This document shows, in pieces, positions 33,838 through 42,842 of a stretch of 64,000 bases of DNA. The translations under genes were made by a program, and so were the position numbers. This stretch comes from Kushneria konosiri (GTDB lineage: Bacteria > Pseudomonadota > Gammaproteobacteria > Pseudomonadales > Halomonadaceae): contig NZ_CP021323.1 of the NCBI RefSeq assembly GCF_002155145.1, positions 1,798,001 to 1,862,000 of the forward strand, written 5' to 3'. Under the pieces are notes generated by a model. It was given only the letters and a program-made list of their open reading frames with translations. It did not search any database and was not told where the DNA came from. Numbering within the stretch: position 1 is the stretch's first letter; every line of letters starts with the position of its first letter.

Positions 33838-34608
33838 TCAGCGCGAGGCGAGCTGGCGTACGGTGTCGCCGGTCAGAAGACGTCTTGCGCCCAGATAGTG
33901 GCGCTGCCAGTAGTCGCCGGAAAGCGAGCTGATGCGGATGTTCTCGCCGGTGCGCGGCGCCTGAACGAACTGGCCATCGCCCAGATAGACACCTACGTGG
34001 TCGGCGGCGCTGGCCGCCTTGATGCGGAAAAAGACCAGATCGCCGCGCTTGAGTGAATCGATGGCCACCGGAGTGGATTTTGACCAGTGATACATGCCGT
34101 TGGCGGTGCGCGGCATCTCCGAGGAGAGCAGGTCACGAAAGGCATAATAGATCAGGCCGCTGCAGTCAAAGCCCGCCTGAGGCGTGGTGCCCCCCCAGAG
34201 ATAGGGTCGGCCGATCTGATCCATGACGGTATCCATGGCACGCGCCATGGCGATCTCGCCGGGTCGATCGATCTCCTCGTTGAAGGCATATTTCTTGTAA
34301 TTGAAGTTATCCACACCCGCTGCAATCGCTCGGGTCGAGCTGGCGGGGGCAATCGAGCGCCCCTGTGCGGCCGCCTTTTTGAGCTGTGTTTCGGAAAGGC
34401 CCAACTGTCGGGCGCGTGCCTGTTCGCGCTTGCGTTTGGCGCGCAGTTCGCTGGCCGTGCCGTGCTCCGGCTGGATCAACTGACGGGCGTGCGCCTGCGT
34501 CGCTGTCAGAGGCAGGGCGGTCACCAGCAGCGCCGCGATCAAAAGACCGGTGGATAACTGGTTCAGGGCATAACGAAACGCAGTATGCGAGGGCATGGGC
34601 GTGCTCAT
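33838..34608 (-). CDS. NlpC/P60 cell-wall peptidase (C40)
   Basis: 256 residues if started at 34608 (an ATG at 34596 is also possible; neither has a strong ribosome site). N-terminal signal segment ending near THAHA; an Arg/Lys-rich spacer; then the C40 domain with PYLWGGTTPQAGFDCSGLIYYAFRD (catalytic Cys in DCSGL), and the His in ADHVGVYLGDGQFVQAPRTG. It should cleave peptide stems of peptidoglycan in the periplasm. The catalytic set is complete. Monocistronic, facing away from ectD. Confidence 0.87.
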   Translation of the reverse strand: MSTPMPSHTAFRYALNQLSTGLLIAALLVTALPLTATQAHARQLIQPEHGTASELRAKRKREQARARQLGLSETQLKKAAAQGRSIAPASSTRAIAAGVDNFNYKKYAFNEEIDRPGEIAMARAMDTVMDQIGRPYLWGGTTPQAGFDCSGLIYYAFRDLLSSEMPRTANGMYHWSKSTPVAIDSLKRGDLVFFRIKAASAADHVGVYLGDGQFVQAPRTGENIRISSLSGDYWQRHYLGARRLLTGDTVRQLASR

Positions 34609-35003
34609 GAAATCGGTGTCGTGTCGGGGGATCGACCACGTTGGCGCCAGTGGCACATGGTCATGGATCACGGCAGATGCATTGATAACATTGAGCGGGA
34701 CCCGAAAACATGATCGATGCGCGCATTGTACAAAGTGATGCCTTACCTCGCGATCAAGGTAACCTGGGTTATGGAAGGCGAAGGGTTCCCATGTTCACGT
34801 AGTGCCCTCCCGGACATTCGGCCAGGTGGCCGGAGCGTTATTCGGGGGCCCTGAAAGGGTCAGGCGATGGTCATGATCTGTTGACGTCCCGGGACCAGAA
34901 GCATGTATCGACAGGCGCGGATGGCGCCGGATACCCAGAGCGCCCCATGAGGGGGTGACGTCAGGCAGGACGCCGTCGTCTTTTTGTTGACCAAGGAGGA
35001 CAC
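34609..35003. promoter_or_regulatory. Divergent intergenic region upstream of ectD
   Basis: 395 bp with no credible gene. It must contain the ectD promoter and that of the NlpC/P60 gene. A TTGACG at about 34881 is a weak -35 candidate but no convincing -10 follows. The ribosome site AGGAGG at 34995-35000 lies just before the ectD ATG. Confidence 0.5.
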
Positions 35004-35933
35004 ATGTCAGCTGTACACGCACAGCGTCACAATACGTTGATGGAAGATCCGTACCCTACGCGCCTGGCGACAGCGCCGGAGCGGTCCTGGCTGCCGCGTC
35101 AGGAAAAGATCCTGCGCGGGCCGCAGGAGGGGCCGCTGAGCCGCGAGCAGCGTGAGGAGTTTCGCCGCAAGGGGTTTGTCTTTATCCCGAATTTTCTCGA
35201 TGGCGCCGAGCTTGAAGACTATCAGCGCGAGCTTGAAGCCCTGCTCCAGCGTGATGACTACCGCGATCAGGACTTCACCATCACCGAGCCGAGCAGCAAT
35301 GACATCCGCTCTATCTTTGCCATGCATTTTCTCTCGGAGAAATTCGGGCAGCTGGCGCAGTCGCCGAAGCTGGTCAAAAGCGTCGAGCAGTTGATCGGTG
35401 AGGATGTCTACGTGATGCAGGGTCGCATTAACTACAAGCCCGGCTTTGAAGGCAAGGGCTTTGACTGGCACTCCGATTTCGAGACCTGGCACGCCGAGGA
35501 CGGCATGCCGCGCATGAATGCCGTCAGTGCCTCGATCGTGCTCACCGACAACCATGAGTTCAACGGCCCCTTGATGCTGATTCCGGGCTCGCATGAGAAG
35601 TTCGTGCCCTGCATTGGCGAGACGCCGGAAGACAACTACAAGAGCTCGCTGAAAAAGCAGGAGGCGGGCGTGCCGGGCCGTGAGGCACTGGCTGAACTGG
35701 TGGCCGAACATGGCATCGAGGCGCCCAAGGGGCGTGCCGGCGGGCTGCTGCTGTTTGACTGCAATACGCTGCACGGCTCCAATGCCAACATGTCACCGGA
35801 TGCGCGCAGCAACATCTTTTTCGTGTTCAACCAGCGCGATAACGCCCTTGATACACCGTTTGCGGCCAGCAGGCAGCGCCCTGACTTTCTGGCCCATACA
35901 CCGGACGGTCGCTGGCGCGATCTTGCTCTGTAG
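35004..35933 (+). CDS. ectD: Ectoine 5-hydroxylase
   Basis: 309 residues, typical. A non-heme Fe(II)/2-oxoglutarate dioxygenase converting ectoine to 5-hydroxyectoine, a compatible solute for salt and heat stress. The iron ligands are H156 and D158 in FDWHSDFETWH and H257 in LFDCNTLHGSN; the signature FDWHSDFETWHAEDGMPR (153-170) is the EctD hallmark. A perfect AGGAGG precedes the ATG. It is separate from ectABC, which are not in the window; many Halomonadaceae have ectD unlinked. A strong terminator follows. Confidence 0.97.
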   Translation: MSAVHAQRHNTLMEDPYPTRLATAPERSWLPRQEKILRGPQEGPLSREQREEFRRKGFVFIPNFLDGAELEDYQRELEALLQRDDYRDQDFTITEPSSNDIRSIFAMHFLSEKFGQLAQSPKLVKSVEQLIGEDVYVMQGRINYKPGFEGKGFDWHSDFETWHAEDGMPRMNAVSASIVLTDNHEFNGPLMLIPGSHEKFVPCIGETPEDNYKSSLKKQEAGVPGREALAELVAEHGIEAPKGRAGGLLLFDCNTLHGSNANMSPDARSNIFFVFNQRDNALDTPFAASRQRPDFLAHTPDGRWRDLAL

Positions 35934-35999
35934 ACCTGTCCGGTTCAGACATGGTTCGTGATTTGCCTTTCGACATGCAAGGGCGAACATGATCTGCAG

Positions 36000-36034
36000 G
36001 CGGCAGGGCGTTGATCGCGCCCTGCCGCTTTTTT
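36000..36034 (+). terminator. Rho-independent terminator of ectD
   Basis: 11-bp GC-rich stem (36000-36010 with 36018-36028), 7-base loop, then six T. Confidence 0.93.
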
Positions 36035-36114
36035 ATGGCGGCAGGCTTGTGATGGTCGTGATAAGACGTACATTGAATCAATAAAAACGCATGGATCTTC
36101 AAGAGGAACAGGCC

Positions 36115-36777
36115 ATGGCCTTTCAGCCCGTCTTCACTGATAGACGCACGTTCGACGCGCCTCTGGGCAAGATTGTCTGTGTGGGACGCAACTACGCCGC
36201 CCACGCCAGAGAGCTCAACAATGATGTCCCCACCGCACCGCTTTTGTTTATCAAACCGGCCACCAGCGCCACGTCCATGCGCGAGCGCATCCGGGTGCCG
36301 CGCCATCTGGGGGAAGTCCATTTTGAAACCGAGGTGGCCCTGCTGGTCAGTCAGCGCCTGTGCCGGGCACGACCGGAGAAGGTGCTGGAGGCCATTGCAG
36401 GTGTTGGGCTGGCGCTGGATCTGACCCTGCGCGATGTCCAGTCACGACTCAAGGACAAGGGGCACCCCTGGGAGCGGGCCAAGGGATTTGATGGCGCCTG
36501 TCCGCTCAGTGACTTCGTGCCCTTTGACCCCGAACACATGGATCTTGATGATCTGCGTTTCAGCCTGACCATCGATGGCGAGCGCCGACAGACGGGCCAC
36601 ACTGCGCTGATGCTGTTCAAGGCGGCCGAGCTTCTGGCAGACATGTCGCATTCGTTTACGCTCGAGCCCGGGGATGTAATCCTGACCGGCACGCCCGAAG
36701 GGGTCGGTGCGCTGCCGGAAGGGGCGCGCCTGGCGCTCACCCTGGACGGCTATCTCGACATCGCTGCTCGCAGCTGA
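36115..36777 (+). CDS. Fumarylacetoacetate hydrolase family protein (YcgM-like)
   Basis: 220 residues from the ATG at 36115, GAGGA upstream. Short FAH-domain type: VCVGRNYAAHARELNNDVP at the start, PLLFIKPATS, the metal ligands in EVHFETEVALLV (two Glu) and LDLTLRDVQ (Asp), then PGDVILTGTPEGVG. Members hydrolyse or decarboxylate 2-oxo acids such as acylpyruvates or oxaloacetate. The exact substrate is not readable. Monocistronic, 272 bp upstream of ilvD. Confidence 0.9.
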   Translation: MAFQPVFTDRRTFDAPLGKIVCVGRNYAAHARELNNDVPTAPLLFIKPATSATSMRERIRVPRHLGEVHFETEVALLVSQRLCRARPEKVLEAIAGVGLALDLTLRDVQSRLKDKGHPWERAKGFDGACPLSDFVPFDPEHMDLDDLRFSLTIDGERRQTGHTALMLFKAAELLADMSHSFTLEPGDVILTGTPEGVGALPEGARLALTLDGYLDIAARS

Positions 36778-37049
36778 TTTCACGCTGAACCGTGCTGGGC
36801 GTATACTCGATATCCTGTGCCGGGCCTGACACCCGGTCGCGCTATCCGCGCAGTGAGTGTCGCCCGCTCCCGAGGATCCGGGAACGGTGGGGCGGCACTT
36901 TTCTGTCGATGTCCGCGCTGCCCTGAAGCGGGCGTTCCTGCCGTCTCGGGCAGGCACCATCGACAGCGCTTTCGTTGGTCCCGGGCATTGTGCCCCTGCG
37001 GGATGTCCGGGACCTGTTCGTATTCATTACCATCAAAAGTGATCAGATC
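36778..37049 (+). promoter_or_regulatory. ilvD upstream region, possible leader
   Basis: 272 bp. Two hairpins are visible: CCTGCC/GGCAGG at 36937-36954 and GTCCCGG (36978-36984) / CCGGGAC (37007-37013). The last 25 codons before the ilvD ATG (from a TTG at 36975) are in frame with ilvD and contain 11 Val, Ile or Leu codons. No strong ribosome site precedes 37050, so the true start or a leader mechanism remains open. Confidence 0.4.
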
Positions 37050-38792
37050 ATGAGCCAGGAAGACCGGCCGGATAGCCCCTCTACCGCACCGCTTGCCAAT
37101 GACCGCAGCCATACCCGCCGCCACTCCTCTCCGGTGGTCGATGGCCCCGGCAAGGCGGCCAGCCGCGCCATGCTGCGCGCCGTGGGGTTCAGTGATGAGG
37201 ATTTCACCAAGCCGCAGGTCGGGATCGCTTCGACCTGGAGTCGTGTCACTCCGTGCAACAGCCACATCAACGTGCTGGCCGACGCCGCCAGTGATGGCGC
37301 TGACGAGGCCGGCGGCAAGGGCGTGGTGTTCAACACCATCACCATCAGTGACGGCATCGCCAACGGCACCGAGGGCATGAAGTACTCGATGATCTCGCGT
37401 GAGGTCATTGCCGACTCCATCGAGACCGTCGCCGGCTGCGAGGGCTTTGACGGCGTGGTCGCCATCGGCGGCTGTGACAAGAACATGCCCGGCTGCATGA
37501 TGGGACTGGCGCGTCTCGACCGCCCCGGCATCTTCGTTTACGGCGGTACCATCCTGCCGGGTGAAGGCCACACCGACATCGTTTCGGTCTTTGAGGCGAT
37601 GGGCGCCCACTCCCAGGGCAACATGGATCTCATTGACGTCAAGCGCATCGAGGAGACCGCGATTCCCGGACCGGGCTCGTGCGGCGGCATGTACACCGCC
37701 AACACCATGGCCTCTGCCATCGAGGCACTGGGCATGAGTCTGCCCAACTCCTCGGCGCAGAACGCCGTGTCCCAGACCAAGCAGGACGACAGCCGCGCCG
37801 CGGGCGCTGCCGTGCTCAAGCTGCTCGAACTCGACATCAAGCCGTCTGACATCATGACCCGCAAGGCGTTTGAAAACGCCATTACCTTGGTCATCAGCCT
37901 GGGCGGTTCCACCAATGCGGTGCTGCACCTGATCGCGATTGCCAACACCATTGGCGTTGAACTGACCCTCGATGATTTCACCGAGATCGGCAAGCGCGTA
38001 CCGGTGGTGGCGGATCTGCGCCCCAGCGGTCACTACATGATGAGCGAGCTGGTCGCCATCGGCGGTATTCAGCCGCTGATGAAGATCCTGCTCGATGCCG
38101 GACTGCTGCACGGCGACTGCCTGACCGTCACCGGTCAGACGCTGGCTGAAAACCTGGCAGACGTTGCGCCCTATCCGGAAGGTCAGGAAATCATCAAGCC
38201 GCTGGACAACCCCATCAAGGCCTCCAGTCACCTGCGCATTCTCTACGGCAATCTGGCGCCGGAGGGGTCGGTGGCCAAGATCACCGGCAAGGAAGGCACC
38301 CGCTTTACCGGCAAGGCGCGCGTGTTCAACTCCGAAGAGGAAGCTCAGGCGCGCATCAACGACCTGACCGTGGTCGCCGGTGACGTGCTGGTGATTCGCT
38401 ACGAAGGTCCGCGTGGCGGTCCGGGCATGCGCGAGATGCTCACGCCGACCTCGGCCATCATGGGACGTGGTCTGGGGGACAAGGTCGCCCTGATTACCGA
38501 TGGTCGCTTCTCCGGCGGCAGTCACGGTTTCGTGGTCGGCCACATCACGCCTGAAGCCTTCAACGGCGGGCCGATTGCGCTGGTAGAAGACGGCGATCAG
38601 ATCACCATCGATGCCGAAAATGACGTCATGACCCTGCACATCGATGAGGCCGAAATGCAGCGCCGCCGTGACGCCTGGCAGCGTCCGAAACCGCGCTATA
38701 CCCGCGGCGCGATGGCCAAGTACGCGCGCATGGTCAGCTCGGCATCGCTGGGTGCCATTACCGACTTGCCGGATGACACCGATGCGCTGTGA
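37050..38792 (+). CDS. ilvD: Dihydroxy-acid dehydratase
   Basis: 580 residues. Converts 2,3-dihydroxy-isovalerate and its methyl homologue to the 2-oxo acids in valine and isoleucine synthesis. Iron-sulfur cysteines C69 (VTPCNSH), C142 ([10 protein letters not shown]) and C211 ([15 protein letters not shown]) are present, as is the C-terminal [14 protein letters not shown]. This is the shorter class (about 560-580 residues), not the 616-residue E. coli class. The first 37 residues are poorly conserved, and an N-terminal extension from 36975 is possible. A strong terminator follows. No other ilv genes are adjacent. Confidence 0.95.
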   Translation: MSQEDRPDSPSTAPLANDRSHTRRHSSPVVDGPGKAASRAMLRAVGFSDEDFTKPQVGIASTWSRVTPCNSHINVLADAASDGADEAGGKGVVFNTITISDGIANGTEGMKYSMISREVIADSIETVAGCEGFDGVVAIGGCDKNMPGCMMGLARLDRPGIFVYGGTILPGEGHTDIVSVFEAMGAHSQGNMDLIDVKRIEETAIPGPGSCGGMYTANTMASAIEALGMSLPNSSAQNAVSQTKQDDSRAAGAAVLKLLELDIKPSDIMTRKAFENAITLVISLGGSTNAVLHLIAIANTIGVELTLDDFTEIGKRVPVVADLRPSGHYMMSELVAIGGIQPLMKILLDAGLLHGDCLTVTGQTLAENLADVAPYPEGQEIIKPLDNPIKASSHLRILYGNLAPEGSVAKITGKEGTRFTGKARVFNSEEEAQARINDLTVVAGDVLVIRYEGPRGGPGMREMLTPTSAIMGRGLGDKVALITDGRFSGGSHGFVVGHITPEAFNGGPIALVEDGDQITIDAENDVMTLHIDEAEMQRRRDAWQRPKPRYTRGAMAKYARMVSSASLGAITDLPDDTDAL

Positions 38793-38821
38793 TCTGACCT
38801 GATCCTTGCGCTGGTTTTGTC

Positions 38822-38855
38822 AAAAAACGCCCCGGCCATGGCCGGGGCGTTTTTT
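38822..38855. terminator. Bidirectional terminator between ilvD and pepP-like gene
   Basis: Perfect 16-bp stem (38822-38837 with 38840-38855), with A6 before and T6 after the GC core, so it works on both strands of the convergent genes. Confidence 0.95.
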
Positions 38856-38872
38856 ATGCGGCCTTGCAGGAC

Positions 38873-40693
38873 TTATCCGGCCAGCGGCTGTGTCTTCTCG
38901 GCAAGCCAGAGGCGAGTGTCTTCATCCAGCAGGGGGGCCAGGCGCTCAAATACCGTACGGTGATAGTCATCCAGCCAGGTGATTTCATCCTCATGCAGCA
39001 GTGAAGACTCGATCAGGCGGGTATCGATGGGGCACAGGGTGAGCGTTTCAAACTCGAGAAAGGCCTCGGCATCGGCGTCGATGTTGTCGGTGACCCGGCG
39101 ATTGGCGACCAGATTCTCGATGCGAATGCCCCATCGATTCGGGCGGTAAAGCCCCGGCTCGATCGAGGTGATCATGCCTTCCCGCATGGCGGTCTGCGGT
39201 GTGGGCTGCGCCCCGCGGGAGATCACCTGCGGGCCTTCATGGACGTTGAGAAAATAGCCCACCCCGTGGCCGGTGCCGTGGCCGTAATCAAGGCCCACCT
39301 CCCAGAGCGGTGCGCGGGCGATGGCGTCCAGCCGCGGGGCTTCGATGCCTTCCGGAAAACGGGTACGCGACAGCGCCATCATGCCCTTGAGCACGCGGGT
39401 GTAATCGGCCTTCTGGGCAGCGTCGGGTTCGCCGATTGGAATGACCCGGGTAATGTCGGTGGTGCCATCGAGATACTGAGCCCCGGAGTCGATCAGAAGC
39501 AGCCCCTGCCCCTCGATGCTGGCATGCGCTGTTTCGGTGGCGCGGTAGTGCGGCAGGGCGCCATTGGCATTAAAGCCGGCAATGGTGGGGAAACTGCGCG
39601 AGATAAAGTGCTTCTCCCGCGTGCGCTCGGCCGTCAGGCGGGCATCGATGGTGATTTCCGAGATGACCTCGCCACTGGCCAGCGCCTCGTCAAGCCAGCA
39701 GAGAAACCGGCACAGGGCGGCACCATCGCGAGCCATGGCTGCATGGACGTGATCGATCTCCGAGGCACTTTTGCAGGCCTTGGCAAGCGTTGTCGGCTGA
39801 AAGGATTCCACCAGTGTGACGTGCGCCGGCAGGGCCTGAATCAGCCCGAGCGTGACCCGGGCCGGGTCGATCAGAAGCCGCGTGGCTTCAGGCAGACGGG
39901 CCAGATGATCCCGGATATCGGCATAGTCATGCAGCACAACGCCATCGTCGGCCAGTGCCTCGTAAAGCGTGTCCGACACCTTGTCCCGATCAATAAAGAG
40001 CCGGGTATGGTGGGCATCCACCAGGGCGTGGGACAGAAAGACCGGGTTGTAGTCCACGTCGCTGCCGCGCAGGTTGAACAGCCAGGCAATGTCATCCAGC
40101 GTCGAGATCAGATGCGTATCGGCATTGGCCTCGTTCATGGCCTGATAAAGCCGGGTCAGCCGCTCGGCGCGGGACTGTCCGGCATGGGTCGCCTCATGTG
40201 CCGTGATCGGCAGCGACGGCAGAGCCGGCCGGTCGGTCCAGATATCCTCGAGCAGGTCGCGGGTGCTTTTGATTGTTACACGCTCACCCAGGCGTGTCTT
40301 GAAGGCGCGGTGGGCTGCCAGCGGCAGTACGGCGCCATCAAGGCCCAGCGTCAGCGGCCCGGAGCGGTTGACGTCGAGCCACTCGATCGGCGCCAGAATC
40401 TGTTGCCCCTGGGCCACCTTCATCATCTCGATACCGCTGCCGGCGAGCTCCTTGTCGGCCTGTACCCAGTAGCGACTGTCGACCCAGAGTCCGGCAAAGT
40501 TATGGGTGACCAGCAGTGTGCCCACCGAGCCGGTAAAGCCGGTCAGCCATTCGCGCCCCTGCCAGTGTCCGGGTAAATATTCCGACAGATGCGGGTCGGA
40601 GGAGGGCACCAGCCAGGCATCGATGCCGGAGGCTGTCATGGTCTGGCGCAGGGCGTCGATGCGCTGTGAAGGGGTATCGACTGGAGCGGTCAT
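38873..40693 (-). CDS. Xaa-Pro aminopeptidase (M24B), about 600-residue type
   Basis: 606 residues from the ATG at 40693 with GGAGA upstream. Three-domain layout: two creatinase-like N-terminal domains and the C-terminal pita-bread catalytic domain. Metal ligands are seen in LLIDSGAQYLDGTTDITR (two Asp), GHGTGHGVGYFLNVHEGP (His), TSIEPGLY (Glu) and GIRIENLV (Glu). This size class resembles eukaryotic XPNPEP1 rather than the 440-residue E. coli PepP. It cleaves the N-terminal residue ahead of proline. Convergent with ilvD, divergent from the next secreted protein gene. Confidence 0.92.
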   Translation of the reverse strand: MTAPVDTPSQRIDALRQTMTASGIDAWLVPSSDPHLSEYLPGHWQGREWLTGFTGSVGTLLVTHNFAGLWVDSRYWVQADKELAGSGIEMMKVAQGQQILAPIEWLDVNRSGPLTLGLDGAVLPLAAHRAFKTRLGERVTIKSTRDLLEDIWTDRPALPSLPITAHEATHAGQSRAERLTRLYQAMNEANADTHLISTLDDIAWLFNLRGSDVDYNPVFLSHALVDAHHTRLFIDRDKVSDTLYEALADDGVVLHDYADIRDHLARLPEATRLLIDPARVTLGLIQALPAHVTLVESFQPTTLAKACKSASEIDHVHAAMARDGAALCRFLCWLDEALASGEVISEITIDARLTAERTREKHFISRSFPTIAGFNANGALPHYRATETAHASIEGQGLLLIDSGAQYLDGTTDITRVIPIGEPDAAQKADYTRVLKGMMALSRTRFPEGIEAPRLDAIARAPLWEVGLDYGHGTGHGVGYFLNVHEGPQVISRGAQPTPQTAMREGMITSIEPGLYRPNRWGIRIENLVANRRVTDNIDADAEAFLEFETLTLCPIDTRLIESSLLHEDEITWLDDYHRTVFERLAPLLDEDTRLWLAEKTQPLAG

Positions 40694-40855
40694 GGCAATG
40701 TCTCCGAAGGGCCTGATGCAGCGGTGCGGCCATGGGCCAGCAGCTGGCGGATGGGTCTGATCAATATCATGAGTATGACGGCTTCGCAGCAATTTCGGGT
40801 AAGTTGCGACAAGAGTTTCTACACTCAACAGGAAGCCAAACGTCAGGGATGAATC

Positions 40856-41221
40856 ATGAAAGTAGCCAAGGGTATATGGTGCGCCGGTGCGATGGCACTT
40901 GCGATGACGGGTGTCAGCCAGATGGCACAGGCCGAAGTTGAAGAGTCTGCCGACGTGCCCCAGGCCGAGCGCGAGCTGGTCATGCAGTGCCATGATGCTG
41001 CACTGGCCAGCAAGGATGGTGATGACTTTGAAAGCACGAAGCTGCTGATGGAGCAGCAAAATGCGGGTGACTATGAGCAGGGTGAAGAACTGCTTTTGCA
41101 CATCAATCTTCTGGGACACGGCACGACCATCTATAACATCAGCTGCAACGTGGACGAACAGGGCAACGTGACCTACAAGGAGTATCAGAAAGCAGGCACG
41201 CCGGCCGGTTCCACACGCTGA
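40856..41221 (+). CDS. Small secreted protein, unknown
   Basis: 121 residues. Signal peptide with cleavage near AQA-EVEE (residue 26). The mature part is acidic, has two Cys (in VMQCHDAA and ISCNVD) that could form a disulfide, and no recognised domain. Likely periplasmic. Divergent from the aminopeptidase gene, ended by a hairpin terminator. Confidence 0.65.
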   Translation: MKVAKGIWCAGAMALAMTGVSQMAQAEVEESADVPQAERELVMQCHDAALASKDGDDFESTKLLMEQQNAGDYEQGEELLLHINLLGHGTTIYNISCNVDEQGNVTYKEYQKAGTPAGSTR

Positions 41222-41250
41222 GCCATTTAATGCTTGAGCCATTCAACGCT
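41219..41250 (+). repeat. Two tandem 16-bp repeats across a stop codon
   Basis: TGAGCCATTTAATGCT (41219-41234) is followed by TGAGCCATTCAACGCT (41235-41250), 13 of 16 identical or nearly so. The first repeat begins with the stop codon TGA of the secreted protein. Probably a local slippage duplication. Confidence 0.6.
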
Positions 41251-41264
41251 TGAGTCCGTCATGT

Positions 41265-41289
41265 AAAAGGCCCCCGTTGGGGCCTTTTT
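41265..41289 (+). terminator. Rho-independent terminator of the secreted protein gene
   Basis: 10-bp stem AAAAGGCCCC (41265-41274) / GGGGCCTTTT (41279-41288) with a CGTT loop and a T run. Confidence 0.9.
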
Positions 41290-41320
41290 GCTGTCAGAAG
41301 CGCATATTCAGGAGGAGAGC

Positions 41321-41830
41321 ATGACGCTGCCATTGTGCGAGCGCGCCGTCTTTACCATCGATACCCCTGTCGGTGTCATCAGCGATACACACGGCCTGCT
41401 GCGCGATGAGGCTCTGGAGACGCTCAAGGGCTGCGCGCTGATTCTGCATCTGGGCGATGTCGGTCATCCGGAGATTCTCCAGCAACTGGCCGAACAGGCA
41501 CCGCTGATTGCCATACGAGGCAATGTAGATCGGGAGGCATGGTGCGAGGCACTGCCGATGCGGCGCGATATCGTGGTCAATGGCTGGCGGCTGCATCTGG
41601 TGCATGACATCGCTGATGTCGATACCGACACGGGCTGGGATGCGGTACTGCATGGCCATTCCCACAAGCCGCGGCAGCAGTGGGTCGATGACGGGACAGG
41701 CGTTCGACGGCTTTATTTCAATCCCGGCAGCGCCGGCAAGCGGCGGTTCAGGTTGCCCATCACGGCCGGTCGATTGTGGGTTGGCAAGGACAGGCTGTGC
41801 AGTGGCGTCATGCATCTTCTAAGGGAGTGA
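41321..41830 (+). CDS. YfcE/MJ0936-type metallophosphoesterase
   Basis: 169 residues from the ATG at 41321, AGGAGGAG upstream. Metal motifs in order: GVISDTHGLL, LHLGDVGHPE, IRGNVDRE, HLVHD and VLHGHSHKPR. The compact fold matches YfcE-like phosphodiesterases, which hydrolyse phosphodiester test substrates with Mn; the physiological substrate is unknown. It lies 32 bp after a terminator, so it has its own promoter. Convergent with the repeat-containing protein gene. Confidence 0.9.
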   Translation: MTLPLCERAVFTIDTPVGVISDTHGLLRDEALETLKGCALILHLGDVGHPEILQQLAEQAPLIAIRGNVDREAWCEALPMRRDIVVNGWRLHLVHDIADVDTDTGWDAVLHGHSHKPRQQWVDDGTGVRRLYFNPGSAGKRRFRLPITAGRLWVGKDRLCSGVMHLLRE

Positions 41831-41884
41831 TACCCGTAAAGGATTGATGCCCGGCGATGGCCGGGCATCAGAGCAGGAATTGTC

Positions 41885-42712
41885 TTACATGGGCGGTACG
41901 GTGCCATCAAGCCCTACAATCACGACCTTTGCCGGTACGGGGGAGGCGGACAGGTCACCGGCGACAAAGACGGCTTCTCCCTTCTTGATGTCATCCATGG
42001 TGGCCTTCTGAACGGCCACGACCGGTACATCTCGCGGCACCATGATCTGCTTTTTGCCGTCGCCATAATCGACGGTCAGCGTCATCATGCCCTTGTCACC
42101 GCTATCGGACTGGTTGACGGTACCGTTGGTCATGGTGGAGCCGCCACCAGTGCCGCCCATCTTGCCGCTGTCGGCCTGGCTGACGGTGCCGTTGGTCATG
42201 GTCGAGCCGCCACCGGCCCCACCCATCTTGCCGCTGTCGGTCTGGCTGACGGTGCCATTGGTCATGGTCGAGCCACCACCGGAGCCACCCATCTTGCCAC
42301 CTGATGAACCGCTCTGGTCATGGCCGCGCGGGGTATCCCATGGGTAGTCACCCTCACCGGTGCCTTTCATGGATTCCGGAAAGACCACTACCTCCAGCGC
42401 CTTTGAGGGCTGGCCGTCGGCCCCGGGCGCGTTGGCGGTGCCGATAAAGGTACCTTCCTGAATGGCATCAAGGCTTGAAGGCGTTACGCCAGCCAGACGG
42501 GTGTCATCGCTGATGCTGACGTCATGGGTCTTGCCATCGCTGGTCGATTCGACGCTGAAACCGTGATCGCTGACGGCGGTAATGGTGCCACGCAGATGTT
42601 TGGGTATGTCGCTCTGACCATCAGCGGCCATGGCGGCGCCGGCAGAAAGGGCGCAGACCAGCGAAACGGCCGAGGCAAGCAGGGTCGGGCGAGCCATGTT
42701 ACGTAGGATCAT
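41885..42712 (-). CDS. Secreted protein with duplicated domain and three 22-residue tandem repeats
   Basis: 275 residues from the ATG at 42712, AGGAG upstream. Signal peptide to about residue 30 (AAMAADGQ). The N-terminal half (HLRGTITAVSDHGFSVES..., LDAIQEGTFIGTANAP, FPESMKGTGEGDYPWD) and the C-terminal half (MTLTVDYGDGKKQIMVPRDVPVVAVQKA) match a family of secreted DUF5666-like beta-barrel proteins often mislabelled 'metal ABC transporter permease'. The family normally has one MTNGTV segment between the halves; here that segment is present three times in Gly-rich tandem units (residues about 139-204). Function unknown, probably periplasmic. Confidence 0.8.
   Translation of the reverse strand: MILRNMARPTLLASAVSLVCALSAGAAMAADGQSDIPKHLRGTITAVSDHGFSVESTSDGKTHDVSISDDTRLAGVTPSSLDAIQEGTFIGTANAPGADGQPSKALEVVVFPESMKGTGEGDYPWDTPRGHDQSGSSGGKMGGSGGGSTMTNGTVSQTDSGKMGGAGGGSTMTNGTVSQADSGKMGGTGGGSTMTNGTVNQSDSGDKGMMTLTVDYGDGKKQIMVPRDVPVVAVQKATMDDIKKGEAVFVAGDLSASPVPAKVVIVGLDGTVPPM
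42101..42298 (-). repeat. Three in-frame 66-bp tandem repeats
   Basis: Units at 42101-42166, 42167-42232 and 42233-42298, nearly identical. Each codes 22 residues with core GGGSTMTNGTV. The period of 66 keeps the frame. Confidence 0.92.
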
Positions 42713-42842
42713 CAAGCATCTCCTGAATCGGATAAAAATCGGTCGCAGTGGCGAGGTACCATTGTTCCCGGCTGGTGTTCAGTTCAGCCTGGCCACTGTT
42801 TTTGTCAAACAGTGACGGGTCATACACGACCAAAGCCGTAGG

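Noticed and set aside
36780-38639. 619-residue antisense reading frame over ilvD
   Set aside because: It lies entirely opposite the conserved ilvD coding sequence, reads as Gly/His/Asp/Ala-rich low-information sequence and has no ribosome site; it is a codon-bias shadow of a GC-rich gene.
39239-40576. 445-residue antisense reading frame over the aminopeptidase gene
   Set aside because: Same reasoning: shadow of M24 peptidase codons; no domain and no start signal.
40694-41242. Extension of the aminopeptidase start to 41242
   Set aside because: The extension runs antisense through a credible secreted protein gene and adds 180 residues without homology; GGAGA before 40693 fits the start.
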